Positions 1 to 8,916 of a stretch of 64,000 nt of DNA are shown in pieces. Source of the stretch: Smittia aterrima. Taxonomy: Eukaryota; Arthropoda; Insecta; Diptera; Chironomidae. The position numbers and the translations under genes were made by a program. The stretch lies in assembly GCA_033063855.1 (NCBI GenBank), contig CP093830.1:310854-374853 (forward strand), in the 5' to 3' direction. A model generated the notes under the pieces. The model worked only from the letters and a program-made list of their open reading frames with translations. It was not told where the DNA came from and did not search any database. The first letter of the stretch is position 1. The number at the start of each line of letters is the position of its first letter.

Positions 1-30
1 CATTTAAGCAGAATTAAGAAAAATCTTAAA

Positions 31-1950
31 ATGTTCGAAACAGTTCTCAAATGCAAGAAGTGTGATGAAATGTTCAAAACTGGAAGTCTCTTGAAATATC
101 ATTATCGCAAGCATCACACGTTCCGCAAATTCGCTTGCTTGTCATGTGAAAAGAGATTTCACCATTCTTATACTTTGACAGCACACGTCGATTACGAACA
201 TGCTTCCATTAGTGACAAAATCAAAAGGTATCGCTGCGACAAATGTCCATCTTCATTCTCGGTAAAACGAAACATCTTGCAGCATTACAAGTTGGAACAT
301 ACATCGCAAGAGCAACTCGCAAATAAGTTTGGCAGGCCTGACTCGTCAGGAAATTTTGCTTGTAAAGTCTGTGACCAAGTTATGAAGAGTAGAGATTCGC
401 TACGTATTCACTTTGATTATTTTCATCAAGAGGGAGAAGAACGGAGGCACAAGTGTTCAAGTTGCGAGAGATCGTTCAATATTAAAGATGCCTTTCTTCG
501 TCATTTGAGAACTCATGGAAATAATGGAAGAAAGAGAAAACGTCTAAGTTGCAAACGACAGGGATCAGGTGGAATTATTCGTGGCCGCAGCAAAAAACTT
601 TCCTGTGATTATTGCGACAAAATATTCATCAATCGCAACGCATGTCTTCGGCACATGGATAAGATTCACGAGAACGGAAGACACAAAAGATATTTGTGTG
701 ACCAATGTCCAAGATCGTTTAACATTCTCGACAACTTTAACAGCCACAAGTCAGTCGCTCATAAAGTATCTACAAAGTGTGAATTGTGTGAGAAAAACTT
801 CCGAAACAGCGAAAATTTAGAGCGTCACAACGATTGGTATCATCCATCCCTCGATACATCAAGAAAATTAATTTGTGATCATTGTCCGATCACAAACCCG
901 CAAGCATATCGTTTTGAAGCAAATTTACAAAGACACAAAGTTGAATCGCATGGAGTGAAGAGCTTCCAATGCCAATTTTGCGATGAAACATTTTCTCGTG
1001 TGGATCAGTTGCACATGCACAAGGACTTCGCTCATAATTTAGAAGAAGGAATAACAAAGAAATACCCTTGCGGACATTGTTCAATGAGCTTTAGAGAAAA
1101 AAGGAGCTTTTGGCGTCATCTACGTGAGAAACATTTAATTTGGTCAGAAACTTCTTGCAATATTTGCGAAAAGAAATTCCATTCAAAGGACGGCTTGAAT
1201 TATCATAACGATATTCACCATCAGCTAAATGTTGAGATAAAGAAGCGCCATTTATGTCAATTCTGTCCTCGATCGTTTAACACAATAAAAGCTCAACGAT
1301 CTCATAACTTCAATGAACATCGAGCAATGATTCCCCAACGAAAACGAAGAAGTAGACAAAGCGTTGAAACTCATATAAACTTTGCAGAAGCTGGAGCTTA
1401 TCATTGCAAACAATGTAAGCATAACTTCTTCTCAACGGAAAGTCGTCGAAGCCACATCGATTTCCATCATGGACACGATGATGGCAGAATTAGAAAGTAT
1501 CAATGCGACAAGTGTGGAATGTCTTTTAATGAAAAGCAAAACATCGCCCGACATGTGATATCGCACAAACAAAGTTATACAATGAAAGCAAAAAGAGATA
1601 AAGTAAAGAAGAAGAACCGGGAGGAGCAGAAAGAAGATCTCTTTTGTAAATATTGTGGAATAGAATATTTTACAAGTCGTGGCGCTCGTCAACACGAAGA
1701 CTTTGCACATGAGTCCTTTTCACATGGGGAACGTCGATATAGATGTACTAAATGCAACAGCTCATTCGACTATCTAAGTAATATTAAACGCCACATGCAA
1801 AAATGTCTCGACACAAATTCAGAAACGGGAATGGTCGATGATTTCGTTGTTGGAAGACGATCAATAAGACACATCATGAAGACTGAAAGTGAATGGCAAA
1901 ACGACTTTGATCTTGAAGACTTTGAAATCAAAAAAGAAAAAGATGACTAA
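31..1950 (+). CDS. Multi-C2H2 zinc-finger protein (17 fingers), possibly 5'-partial
   Basis: Probable nuclear DNA-binding protein, 639 aa from the first ATG, in one exon. I count 17 C2H2-type fingers filling residues 8 to about 595. After finger 1 they alternate between two types: an A type whose helix ends H-x-D-x-x-H or close to it (for example HVDYEH, HFDYFH, HNDWYH, HKDFAH) and a B type with the core SF(N/S) (for example CPRSFN, CGMSFN). This makes eight A-B pairs joined by basic linkers of the K-R-Y-x-C kind. The last finger ends H-x3-C instead of H-x3-H. The tail is acidic and lysine-rich. The frame stays open through bases 1-30, so the true start may lie in an upstream exon outside the window. 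An AATAAA at 1999-2004 fits the 3' end. The DNA target cannot be told from the sequence. Confidence 0.9.
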   Translation: MFETVLKCKKCDEMFKTGSLLKYHYRKHHTFRKFACLSCEKRFHHSYTLTAHVDYEHASISDKIKRYRCDKCPSSFSVKRNILQHYKLEHTSQEQLANKFGRPDSSGNFACKVCDQVMKSRDSLRIHFDYFHQEGEERRHKCSSCERSFNIKDAFLRHLRTHGNNGRKRKRLSCKRQGSGGIIRGRSKKLSCDYCDKIFINRNACLRHMDKIHENGRHKRYLCDQCPRSFNILDNFNSHKSVAHKVSTKCELCEKNFRNSENLERHNDWYHPSLDTSRKLICDHCPITNPQAYRFEANLQRHKVESHGVKSFQCQFCDETFSRVDQLHMHKDFAHNLEEGITKKYPCGHCSMSFREKRSFWRHLREKHLIWSETSCNICEKKFHSKDGLNYHNDIHHQLNVEIKKRHLCQFCPRSFNTIKAQRSHNFNEHRAMIPQRKRRSRQSVETHINFAEAGAYHCKQCKHNFFSTESRRSHIDFHHGHDDGRIRKYQCDKCGMSFNEKQNIARHVISHKQSYTMKAKRDKVKKKNREEQKEDLFCKYCGIEYFTSRGARQHEDFAHESFSHGERRYRCTKCNSSFDYLSNIKRHMQKCLDTNSETGMVDDFVVGRRSIRHIMKTESEWQNDFDLEDFEIKKEKDD

Positions 1951-1998
1951 GTTAATGAATTATGGAGAATTTGAAATCTAAAATCTTTTGTGAAATGA

Positions 1999-2004
1999 AA
2001 TAAA
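1999..2004 (+). terminator. Poly(A) signal of the zinc-finger gene
   Basis: AATAAA lies about 50 nt after the TAA stop of the zinc-finger gene. It is followed by a T-rich stretch, as expected of a cleavage region. Confidence 0.5.
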
Positions 2005-2138
2005 ACTTTTGGAAAGTGATTTTTTATTCATCAATTGTACTTCATCGACATTTTAAGTTACATAAATTAGTTGATCTCCTTCGTTGTCTGCAATATAAAA
2101 TTCTTTTTTCAGAGAAGGTTTTAATTAACAACACGACA

Positions 2139-2144
2139 TTTATT
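2139..2144 (-). terminator. Poly(A) signal of the dynein light chain gene
   Basis: TTTATT on the + strand reads AATAAA on the - strand, 17 nt beyond the stop of the Tctex-type gene. The zinc-finger gene and this gene converge tail to tail with about 210 nt between stop codons. Confidence 0.45.
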
Positions 2145-2160
2145 GCTTTTTGATATCATT

Positions 2161-2493
2161 TTAATTCACTCCCAAAGCGTACAACGAGACTGTGCAGAAA
2201 ATTGCGTCATTGTTCCAATTAACAGTCTTCACGATATCCGTTTGGTGGTTCATAAAACAAGAACAATGGGAATAAAGTCCAGCTTTGTATCGTTGAATTA
2301 TGTCGCAAGTCAGAATATATTTGAAAGGTTGATTTAGCTCTGCCAACTCCTTTAAAGCTTCTTGAATAATTGAAACGGACCAGCTTTTCAGATTTTCATA
2401 TTTGAACACTTTTTCGTCAGCGAGTACTTTGTCTATAGAGTCGGTTATAATTTTGGTGACATCTTCTTCGTCGAATCCAGGAATTTCTATCAT
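2161..2493 (-). CDS. Tctex1-type dynein light chain (DYNLT family)
   Basis: A 110 aa, single-exon protein of normal length for DYNLT/Tctex1 light chains. These form homodimers on the dynein intermediate chain and act in cargo binding and retrograde transport along microtubules. Family hallmarks are the N-terminal helix with D-x-x-K-I-I, the central K-x-W-x-x-x-I-I-x-E-A-L segment, the strand PFKYILTCDI, the R-Y-K-A-G-L turn and the closing strand A-I-F-C-T-V-S-L-Y-A-L. All are visible in order with no gap. The gene starts 83 nt beyond the stop of the LRR gene on the same strand, so 5' control must be very compact or shared. Whether it serves cytoplasmic or axonemal dynein cannot be decided. 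Confidence 0.9.
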   Translation of the reverse strand: MIEIPGFDEEDVTKIITDSIDKVLADEKVFKYENLKSWSVSIIQEALKELAELNQPFKYILTCDIIQRYKAGLYSHCSCFMNHQTDIVKTVNWNNDAIFCTVSLYALGVN

Positions 2494-2567
2494 TTTAGTG
2501 AATTAAAATTTAATAAGAATCTGAGATTGAAAATTGTCTAAATTATCAAAGTTTACTGCGAGTTCAG

Positions 2568-2573
2568 TTTATT
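2568..2573 (-). terminator. Poly(A) signal of the LRR gene
   Basis: TTTATT on the + strand, which is AATAAA on the - strand, lies only 4-9 nt after the LRR stop codon. The 3' UTR would then be very short, ending inside the 83 nt gap before the dynein light chain start. Confidence 0.35.
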
Positions 2574-2576
2574 GTG

Positions 2577-3389
2577 TCAAACCTTCTTTAATCGACAAAT
2601 GTCACAAATATTTTCCATCGCATCCTTGAACTGTGACTGAAGGTTAAGAAGTTTGCTCTCTAATTCCACGACTTTGTTCATAAATGTTTCAAAACTGGCG
2701 AATGAAATCTCTGCTTTGGGTGTCTGTTCGACAACTTTTGATGAACAAGTGTCTTGCAATTCTTTTTTTATTGCGTTAAGTTCAATGATGCTCAAAGCGG
2801 ATTTGTCCACACAAACATTTCTTAGAAGTTCAAGTTTAGTGAGTCTCGGAATAGAGTCGAAAACTCCTTCTGCAATATTTTGAATCTTGTTGTCACTCAA
2901 ATTGATTTCTTGCAACTCCGTATTATGTTGAAAAAGATCAATTTCAAGAACCTCAAGATTATTATTGTTCAAATAGATTCCTTTTAAGTGATTCAGTAAT
3001 TTTAAATCATCCTTGACGAGAAATTTTAACCCGGAATGTGTGATCGCCAAGGCTTCGATATTGGGCATCATCGCTTCAATTCCATAAGGCACGTAGAGGC
3101 ACAAAGGTGACATGCTGATGTGGAAGGATTTTATATTATTCATGTTTGTAAAATGATTGCTGACCAAGTCGATCGTTTCACGCGATGCTGTGATGTTGAT
3201 GTTTGTGAGAAAACATTCTTCGAGGCTGCCAAAAGGTGTCCAATAGTTTGTTTGAATATGACATGTGATACTGAATAATTTTGCTGGTTGAAGAAAGTGA
3301 AATAGAACCCACAGAAGTAAAGTCTGTCTAATAAATAAAATCAAATTTGAAATTTGTGAAAATGAGTGTAAATTTCTTTCTTACTTCAT
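2577..3389 (-). CDS. Short secreted leucine-rich-repeat protein with C-terminal coiled coil
   Basis: Two coding exons: 3385-3389, only five coding bases (ATGAA), and 2577-3327. They are separated by a 57 nt intron (3328-3384; donor GTAAG, acceptor TTATTAG). Splicing turns the N-terminus into MKQTLLLWVLFHFL, a good signal peptide; the unspliced frame starts MILFIRQ by reading intron sequence. Then come a cysteine-bearing cap, about four or five LRRs (LKGIYLNNNNL, LQEINLSDNKI, LTKLELLRN), a C-x-D-K...D-T-C cap pair, and a heptad-like helix (ELESKLLNLQSQF) ending in C-D-I-C. Total about 251 aa. The order of signal peptide, LRR, cysteines and coiled coil recalls mosquito LRIM/APL1-type immune proteins, but many fly LRR proteins are similar. 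Role unproven. Confidence 0.8.
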
Positions 3390-4346
3390 TGTGAACTCGC
3401 ACAGAGAACTTTTTTCACGAGACTGATTAGCCGAGGAATCAAATCGACATTTAAAGCAAATCAAATTAACCATGAAAGCTTATCACTTTGATAGACAGCT
3501 CCCCTCGAGATCTGCACAAATCAACTTGAGAAGGTTTCAATCAGAAATTGTTGCGAGGTCTTTTGATGTTCGACCAACTACGAAATTTCGTATTGGACGT
3601 TCGAGAAAATGTCGTCAAAGTCAAAGTCAAAGTAAATATTTTTGTTTCCATTGATCGTGCCGTAAATAACTTTACTCTGACCTATGTAAATGGAAATTTG
3701 ACTTTCTGAATAATAGAAAAATTTGTTGTGCAATATTTTAGTTTAGAAGACAATTTTTATTAAATCATGAATGTCAAAAAATCGACAATAGTGCCTAAAA
3801 TTATTATTCACAAAAAAAAATGATTCTTCAATATTTTTTTTATCAATTTCTTCTTAGATCCAACAAATTAAATCAGATTTTCCACAAAAATATTTGATTT
3901 GTTTATTCTAAATCTTTAATTAAATATTCACAAAGGAATAAAACTTTGTTTGCTAGACAAACTCCCGCGCCAGCAATAATATTTTCACCGGATGAAACGA
4001 AACTCGAGCGCTTCTCTCGCAATGTTTTCAAAATTGTTTTCACGCGAGAAGAAATCTCTGATTTTTTTTATGTTGTGAGAATTATTTTTAGTATGTTTTA
4101 GAGTTTCGCGCGAGGAACGCTGAGCTTCCTAAGGCAAAGTAAGAAGAAAATAATTATTTATTTCACGTTATTTGAGTTGAAGTTTTCCTCGAACAATAGA
4201 AGTTATTAAACGGCTCAAAAAGAAACCACTTTGACTGCAATTGCGTTTTCAACTTAATCAAATTTGCTTCTATTTTTAGCAAAAAGTTATCGTTCAAATC
4301 AACCTGAAACGCGTTTAGAGCAATATAAACATTTTAAAGCCTGAAG
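3390..4346. other. Intergenic, divergent LRR / four-TM genes
   Basis: About 950 nt between two divergent starts. It holds an open frame of 60 codons (3472-3654, +) with no recognisable domain and much serine, arginine and glutamine, probably chance. I see no TATA box in a convincing place. The rest is AT-rich, with poly-A and poly-T runs. Confidence 0.5.
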
Positions 4347-4973
4347 ATGATTATTTTTGATCGCTTTCTTTGCTGCGTGAACCTAAAAACGTTTGGAAAG
4401 TTTTTGGGATGGACGGGAACGATGGTTTCGTGTGTCATCGCCTACACTTTCTTTTTGATCGGGACAGCGAGAAAAAATGATCCAGAAAGCTTTCATTATT
4501 CGGTGTTCGGATTGAGTGTGACAAAGCAAGGTATGTTGTTGACTTCATCTTCTTCAACTTATGGTTGAATGGTTTTAATTTTCAGAAGTTCAAGTGACTT
4601 GTGTTGCTTGCATTATCATCGGTTGTCTTCATGTTCTGTTAGTTTACGGAATCAAATTCGTGAGATCTAAATTTTCTGTCTACAATTCAGCAATAATTAA
4701 AAACTTTCTTTGTAGGGTAAACGATTAGCGATTCTACCTTATGTGCTCGTCCCTCTCATCACCACCGCTGCAGTCATATGTCTTGGTCCTTCACTCTTCA
4801 ATATTCCAGCTTGGGACGATGAAAAACAAGGACCTATTGTCATCGCTGCTTATGTTATCGCAGTGATCTTCTCAGTTTATTTAACACTTTGCATTTATTC
4901 GCTTTATGAAATCGTGAAAGGAGAAGAAAAACGTAAGAAATTTTATTCTCGGTGTGAAAGTTTCCGTGCTTGA
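4347..4973 (+). CDS. Four-transmembrane insect membrane protein (DUF4728-like)
   Basis: Three exons, 4347-4530, 4586-4659 and 4716-4973, join to 516 nt (171 aa). Intron 1 has donor GTATGT and acceptor TTTTCAG. Intron 2 has donor GTGAGA and acceptor TTTGTAG. The second exon is only 74 nt and supplies helix 2. Hydrophobic segments are FLGWTGTMVSCVIAYTFFLI, VTCVACIIIGCLHVLLVYGI, ILPYVLVPLITTAAVICLG and IVIAAYVIAVIFSVYLTLCI, followed by a short basic cytoplasmic tail. The start, FLCC followed by a short stretch and FGKFLGW, resembles insect tetraspan proteins grouped as DUF4728. No enzymatic motif is present. The gene converges on DNA polymerase delta, with 135 nt between stop codons. Confidence 0.8.
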
Positions 4974-5061
4974 TAAATTGAAGAAGCTTTAAGAACATCG
5001 CGGGTTTTTACTATAAGAAATTAAAATTGTAAACTAACAAAGCGTTTAATGAAAACAATGT

Positions 5062-5067
5062 TTTATT
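5062..5067 (-). terminator. Poly(A) signal of the polymerase delta gene
   Basis: TTTATT on +, AATAAA on -, 42-47 nt past the polymerase stop. The opposing four-TM gene has only an ATTAAA variant at 5020-5025, so the two 3' ends probably lie within about 50 nt of each other. Confidence 0.5.
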
Positions 5068-5108
5068 GAAAAGTAAGTTGAGTGAATTACAAAGCAATGA
5101 AAGATGTT

Positions 5109-8100
5109 TTACCAAGCGGGCAAACCGAATCGTAAGACTCTTTTTTGCTGTGTGTCTAGTTCCAATCTTACTTTAGTTCGCATGTAGAAGATTGGACAGT
5201 CGCGACTTGTGCAAAGAACTTCTTCGTGGAGCGATCCTTGACAACGTTGGCATTCGGACCATAAGCGAGAGAAACGTTCTTCGAGTTGATGCTGCTGCAT
5301 CATTTCATGTTGATAGAACTCTGCTTGCTTCTGTTCGCAATGTTGACATAAAGCGAGCGTCTCACGTTCTTTCGGTAAAACTGACTTACAACCCAGGCAA
5401 GTTTCTCGTCGTTGGACAAAAGCAGATAATGCGCTTACTTTTGAGGTTCCACTCATACGAGTTCTTGTGTGATCACCACGCAATAAGATTGATTCAGCTT
5501 TGTCTCCTAATATTGGCTCAAATATTCTCAACAAAGGCTTTGACAACTGATTTTCGAGATAATATTGATGATCGATTGGAATGCTGTTTTCTAAGACATA
5601 AATCGGGTCTTCAGCTTTAGCATAAGCTGGCGCACTTTTTGCTGCTGCAATGATGACGTAAGGAACGCGATCACCAAGCTTTGGAGCGTTTCCAGCATCA
5701 CGAGATTTCATCTTTTTTGCTAACTCTACATGAGCTTGTTTAGCCGAATACTCTGTCTTTGAGAGTTCCTTGGTAATTACGAGTTGAGAAATGTCAATTC
5801 GGTTACAGAGCAGATCAGAGATAACTGACTTGGCGTAGTCAACAGCAGCAGTTGGGTCACGATCAATGAGAAGTTTTTGAAGACACATATTCATGAGATT
5901 AGCGACGAGAGGCGAATTATCTCGACGGACAGTTTCAATTCCTTTGCAATCCATTTTGTCGTATTTATCGGGACGAGTCCAGTACAAGCCAGCGTATCGT
6001 TTTTTGTTGATGAGTAAATATGGAAAGTAAACTTTCTCGAACTCGAGTTTAATTGGTTTGATAAATTTAGCGCTAACGAATTCAGCGGCTTCCTGATTTG
6101 CAAAAAAAAAACAAATTAGATCAACAATTTTCATAGGAAATAAAAAGGTTTTAGCTATTACCGTTCCAAGCTCCATTGCTCGCTCAAGTTTCGACGTTCC
6201 AAACTTTACCATTACCGAATCAGTGTCTCCATAAATTACAACAGCATCATTTTCATAGCCATTTGCCATTGTATACTTCTGTTCAACTTCTTGCTTAGTC
6301 AACTCAATCATTGTTCGACCGTAAGCAGTGACACTTCCCGAGATCTCAAGACAAGGAAGTTTTCCAACTTGAGCTCCGGTAAATCCATAAACAGAATTAG
6401 CGCTGATTTTTAAGGCAAGTTGACGACCATCGAGTACACTTCGTTTGAATGGGTCGGTCTCGGATTTCAATTCATTTTTAGCTTTTTTTCGAGCGGACAG
6501 AAGAGACTCGAGAATCTCGGGTAACAAACCTTTACGAACATTTGACTTAACAAAAAAGTTTCCGGATGGAGTTTTCGTTACATCGTCATCGTTTAGTTCA
6601 AGTCGGACTTTGTCAGCCGGTTTCAGTAGCGTTGTATAACATAAATTATGAGCCATCATGATCGAAGGGTATAGCGAAGCAAAATCAAGTGTTGAGATAG
6701 GATCAGAGTAATATCCTCGTTTAGGTTCAATGACTGTTGCTCCCTCATACTGCTCCATATCACCTCCTTGACCTGTGTAAGTTGGCATCAAATAGCCTGC
6801 TTCTCTTGCTTTACGGAGCAGCTGACTGACGACTTTAATTTGTTGTCCTCTTGTCAACAAACATGCGAGTGGAACTCCTGTTACGCGAGCCATTTCCATA
6901 TAGTTTACAATGCACATAAGCTTGTTAAGAAGTCGAAGAGGCAAGTAAGCGTCTTTCAAGCAATACATAGCTAGACGTCGACGTGTTTGATCGCTCTCGT
7001 TTTGTAAATCAGTAATGATGCTGTGATGGACGTCTTCTTTTTGCTCTTGCAAGAAATGGTAACTGACTGCGTTCAGCGTATATGATCGAAGTTTGTAGTC
7101 GCGAAACAAAACAAATAGCAAGTCAAAGGGAACGCGTCCTTCAAAATTAACTTGCTTGTTCTCACGTTTTCCCATTTGCTTTGATTGAATCATCGTTTCT
7201 TTGATAACTGAGCGCATATTTTTTATGCGTCCGAGATATTCAAAGTTTTTTACTTTCAAATGATTTGCTCGGTTGATCAAATATGGAACATCAAAGTTGT
7301 TAATGTTGTAGCCGGTGAGGATATCTGGATCGAGCTGACGAACAAATTCGCTCCAAGCGTCAAGCAAATCTTGTTCTTTCTTGTAACTTAACACTTGAGA
7401 TCCGACAATTGATGCGCAAGTGTTTAATGTGAAAACGTTTCTAAGAAATGGTTCTTTCTCTCCTTGACGCATGACCATGTTGGCAATTTGAATGACGGGA
7501 TCATGATTAGGCTCAGGAAAAACGCCTTTTCGTCCAGCACATTCAATATCAAAGCTGAGAATTCTTAGTGGAGCAACCTTAGCCCATTCACCTTCAGGTT
7601 CGTGAGCGATAAACTTATCGTAAGCGACATCAACTTCTAACTGACATCGACTTTCCGGCTCTGGTCTTTTTCCCTTTTCTCGCATTCTCCATGTTCCAGG
7701 TGGCAAAGTTATCCAACCACAGCCGACTACTTTTGTATCTACCATAAAGCGAATGTCGAAATCAATGTTGCTCTCGTAGCAGCGGCAATCTTGAAAGTTC
7801 ATGTCTTGCATGATAATTTCTCGATCAAGAAGACGTTTCACAGCAGCAAGCAAACGGGGTAAAACGACTGTTATTTTAATGAAATTAACCTTGTCCTCGC
7901 CGCTGTAGAAATGAATCGACTGCTTCTGAATGATTTCAACGCTCAACACAGCTTCCTGGATGTTATCCTTGTTGTTCTTAATATCTTTTAAAACAACTTG
8001 GTCTAAAGCTTTCTTAAATTCGCTCAAGTGTCTCTTTTCAAAGTTACTGGGAGCTTGAACGTAGAGATATGGAGTAAAGCCATGCACATGAGCACACACT

Positions 8101-8673
8101 GAGTTTCCATCCATAGTCACGCCATACATTCGGAAGATTGGAACTGGTGCAACCTTAAAACAAATATTTTTTGATTATTGCGCAAAGCTTGAAAGCAATT
8201 CAACTAACTTGAGCTCCTGGCATTCCTGACATAGGTTTGCCTGTGTAATGATCGACATCAATTTGTTGAAAAACAACTGAATCAGTCTTTGGATTGATTG
8301 GCGGAAGATCCGGTCGAGACCATCTTTGGCTAAATTATAAAGAAAATAAAAAGCGGAATGCTTTGATCAGAATTCCGAGAACAGTTTACAACAAATCAAA
8401 TAATGCTAACCTTGTTCTTTGATTTTCTGGTCCATCACCTAATGCAATATCAGCTTCCATATCTTCGTCACATTCCATCATCGCCAAATCAGCTTCAAAT
8501 TGACTTTGAAACTCTTCATCGTCATCTTCAGCCCTAAAACAGAAAATTTAACATATTTTACATTTTTATTGATGTTAGCCAGAGATTGAAACTTACTTGA
8601 ACTTCTTCTTCGCAGCTGGGCTGCTGCTCGGACCAGAAAACTTGCTTTTTGCTGCAGCTCCTTTCGAATTCAT
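5109..8673 (-). CDS. PolD1: DNA polymerase delta catalytic subunit
   Basis: Five exons, 8597-8673, 8411-8533, 8209-8329, 6162-8153 and 5109-6092, join to 3297 nt (1098 aa), the usual length for the family. The protein is the B-family replicase of the lagging strand, with a 3'-5' proofreading exonuclease. Visible motifs are Exo I FDIECAG (D309, E311), Exo II NNFD (D395), Exo III YCLKDAYLP (D508), Pol A DFASLYPSI (D597), Pol B NSVYGFTGA and Pol C YGDTDS (D750, D752). The C-terminus has CysA (about 1003-1023, four Cys, zinc) and CysB (about 1052-1070, four Cys, Fe-S cluster). All catalytic residues are intact. The start at 8673 gives MNSKGAAAKSKF followed by a basic stretch ending AAKKKFK, a plausible nuclear signal. 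The intron at 6093-6161 is 69 nt with no stop, so an unspliced reading adds 23 false residues between MELGT and EAAEF. Two E2F-type sites lie just upstream. Confidence 0.97.
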
Positions 8674-8713
8674 TTTTGTTTCTAAAGTAATTCAACTTCA
8701 CCTCTTGATTATT

Positions 8714-8723
8714 GGCGCCAAAA
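8714..8723 (-). promoter_or_regulatory. E2F-type site upstream of PolD1 (proximal)
   Basis: Minus-strand TTTTGGCGCC inside the near-palindrome TTGGCGCCAAAA, about 40 nt before the PolD1 start codon. It matches the E2F/DP consensus TTTSSCGC (S = C or G). E2F control of replication genes is well established in flies and mammals; use of this site is inference. Confidence 0.55.
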
Positions 8724-8764
8724 TCGAAACAACAAAAAGAAGAAGAAACTGAAGAGAAAAAAAA

Positions 8765-8772
8765 TTTGGCGC
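8765..8772 (+). promoter_or_regulatory. E2F-type site upstream of PolD1 (distal)
   Basis: TTTGGCGC, an exact TTTSSCGC match, lies about 50 nt upstream of the proximal site and in the opposite orientation. Between the two sites is an AG-rich tract. Confidence 0.5.
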
Positions 8773-8821
8773 AATTTTCTTTGAGATGTGTAGGAGCAAA
8801 ACAATTAATATTAAAATAAGT

Positions 8822-8827
8822 TTTATT
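8822..8827 (-). terminator. Poly(A) signal of the ZNF367-like gene
   Basis: AATAAA on the - strand, about 90 nt after the ZNF367-like stop and only about 50 nt from the distal E2F site of PolD1. The end of one gene and the promoter of the next are nearly contiguous. Confidence 0.4.
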
Positions 8828-8916
8828 TCTTCTTGATTAATTCATTAACTCACAATAGTACCAGAAAATTAACAATTGCTATGTTATGCAGATTCAATCG
8901 TTAAACTATTTGCTTA

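Noticed and set aside
3472..3654. 60-codon ORF between the LRR and four-TM genes
   Set aside because: No domain and no splice support; biased S/R/Q composition fits chance.
5192..5620. 142-codon open frame on the + strand
   Set aside because: It is antisense to the last exon of PolD1, which is certain; the translation has no domain.
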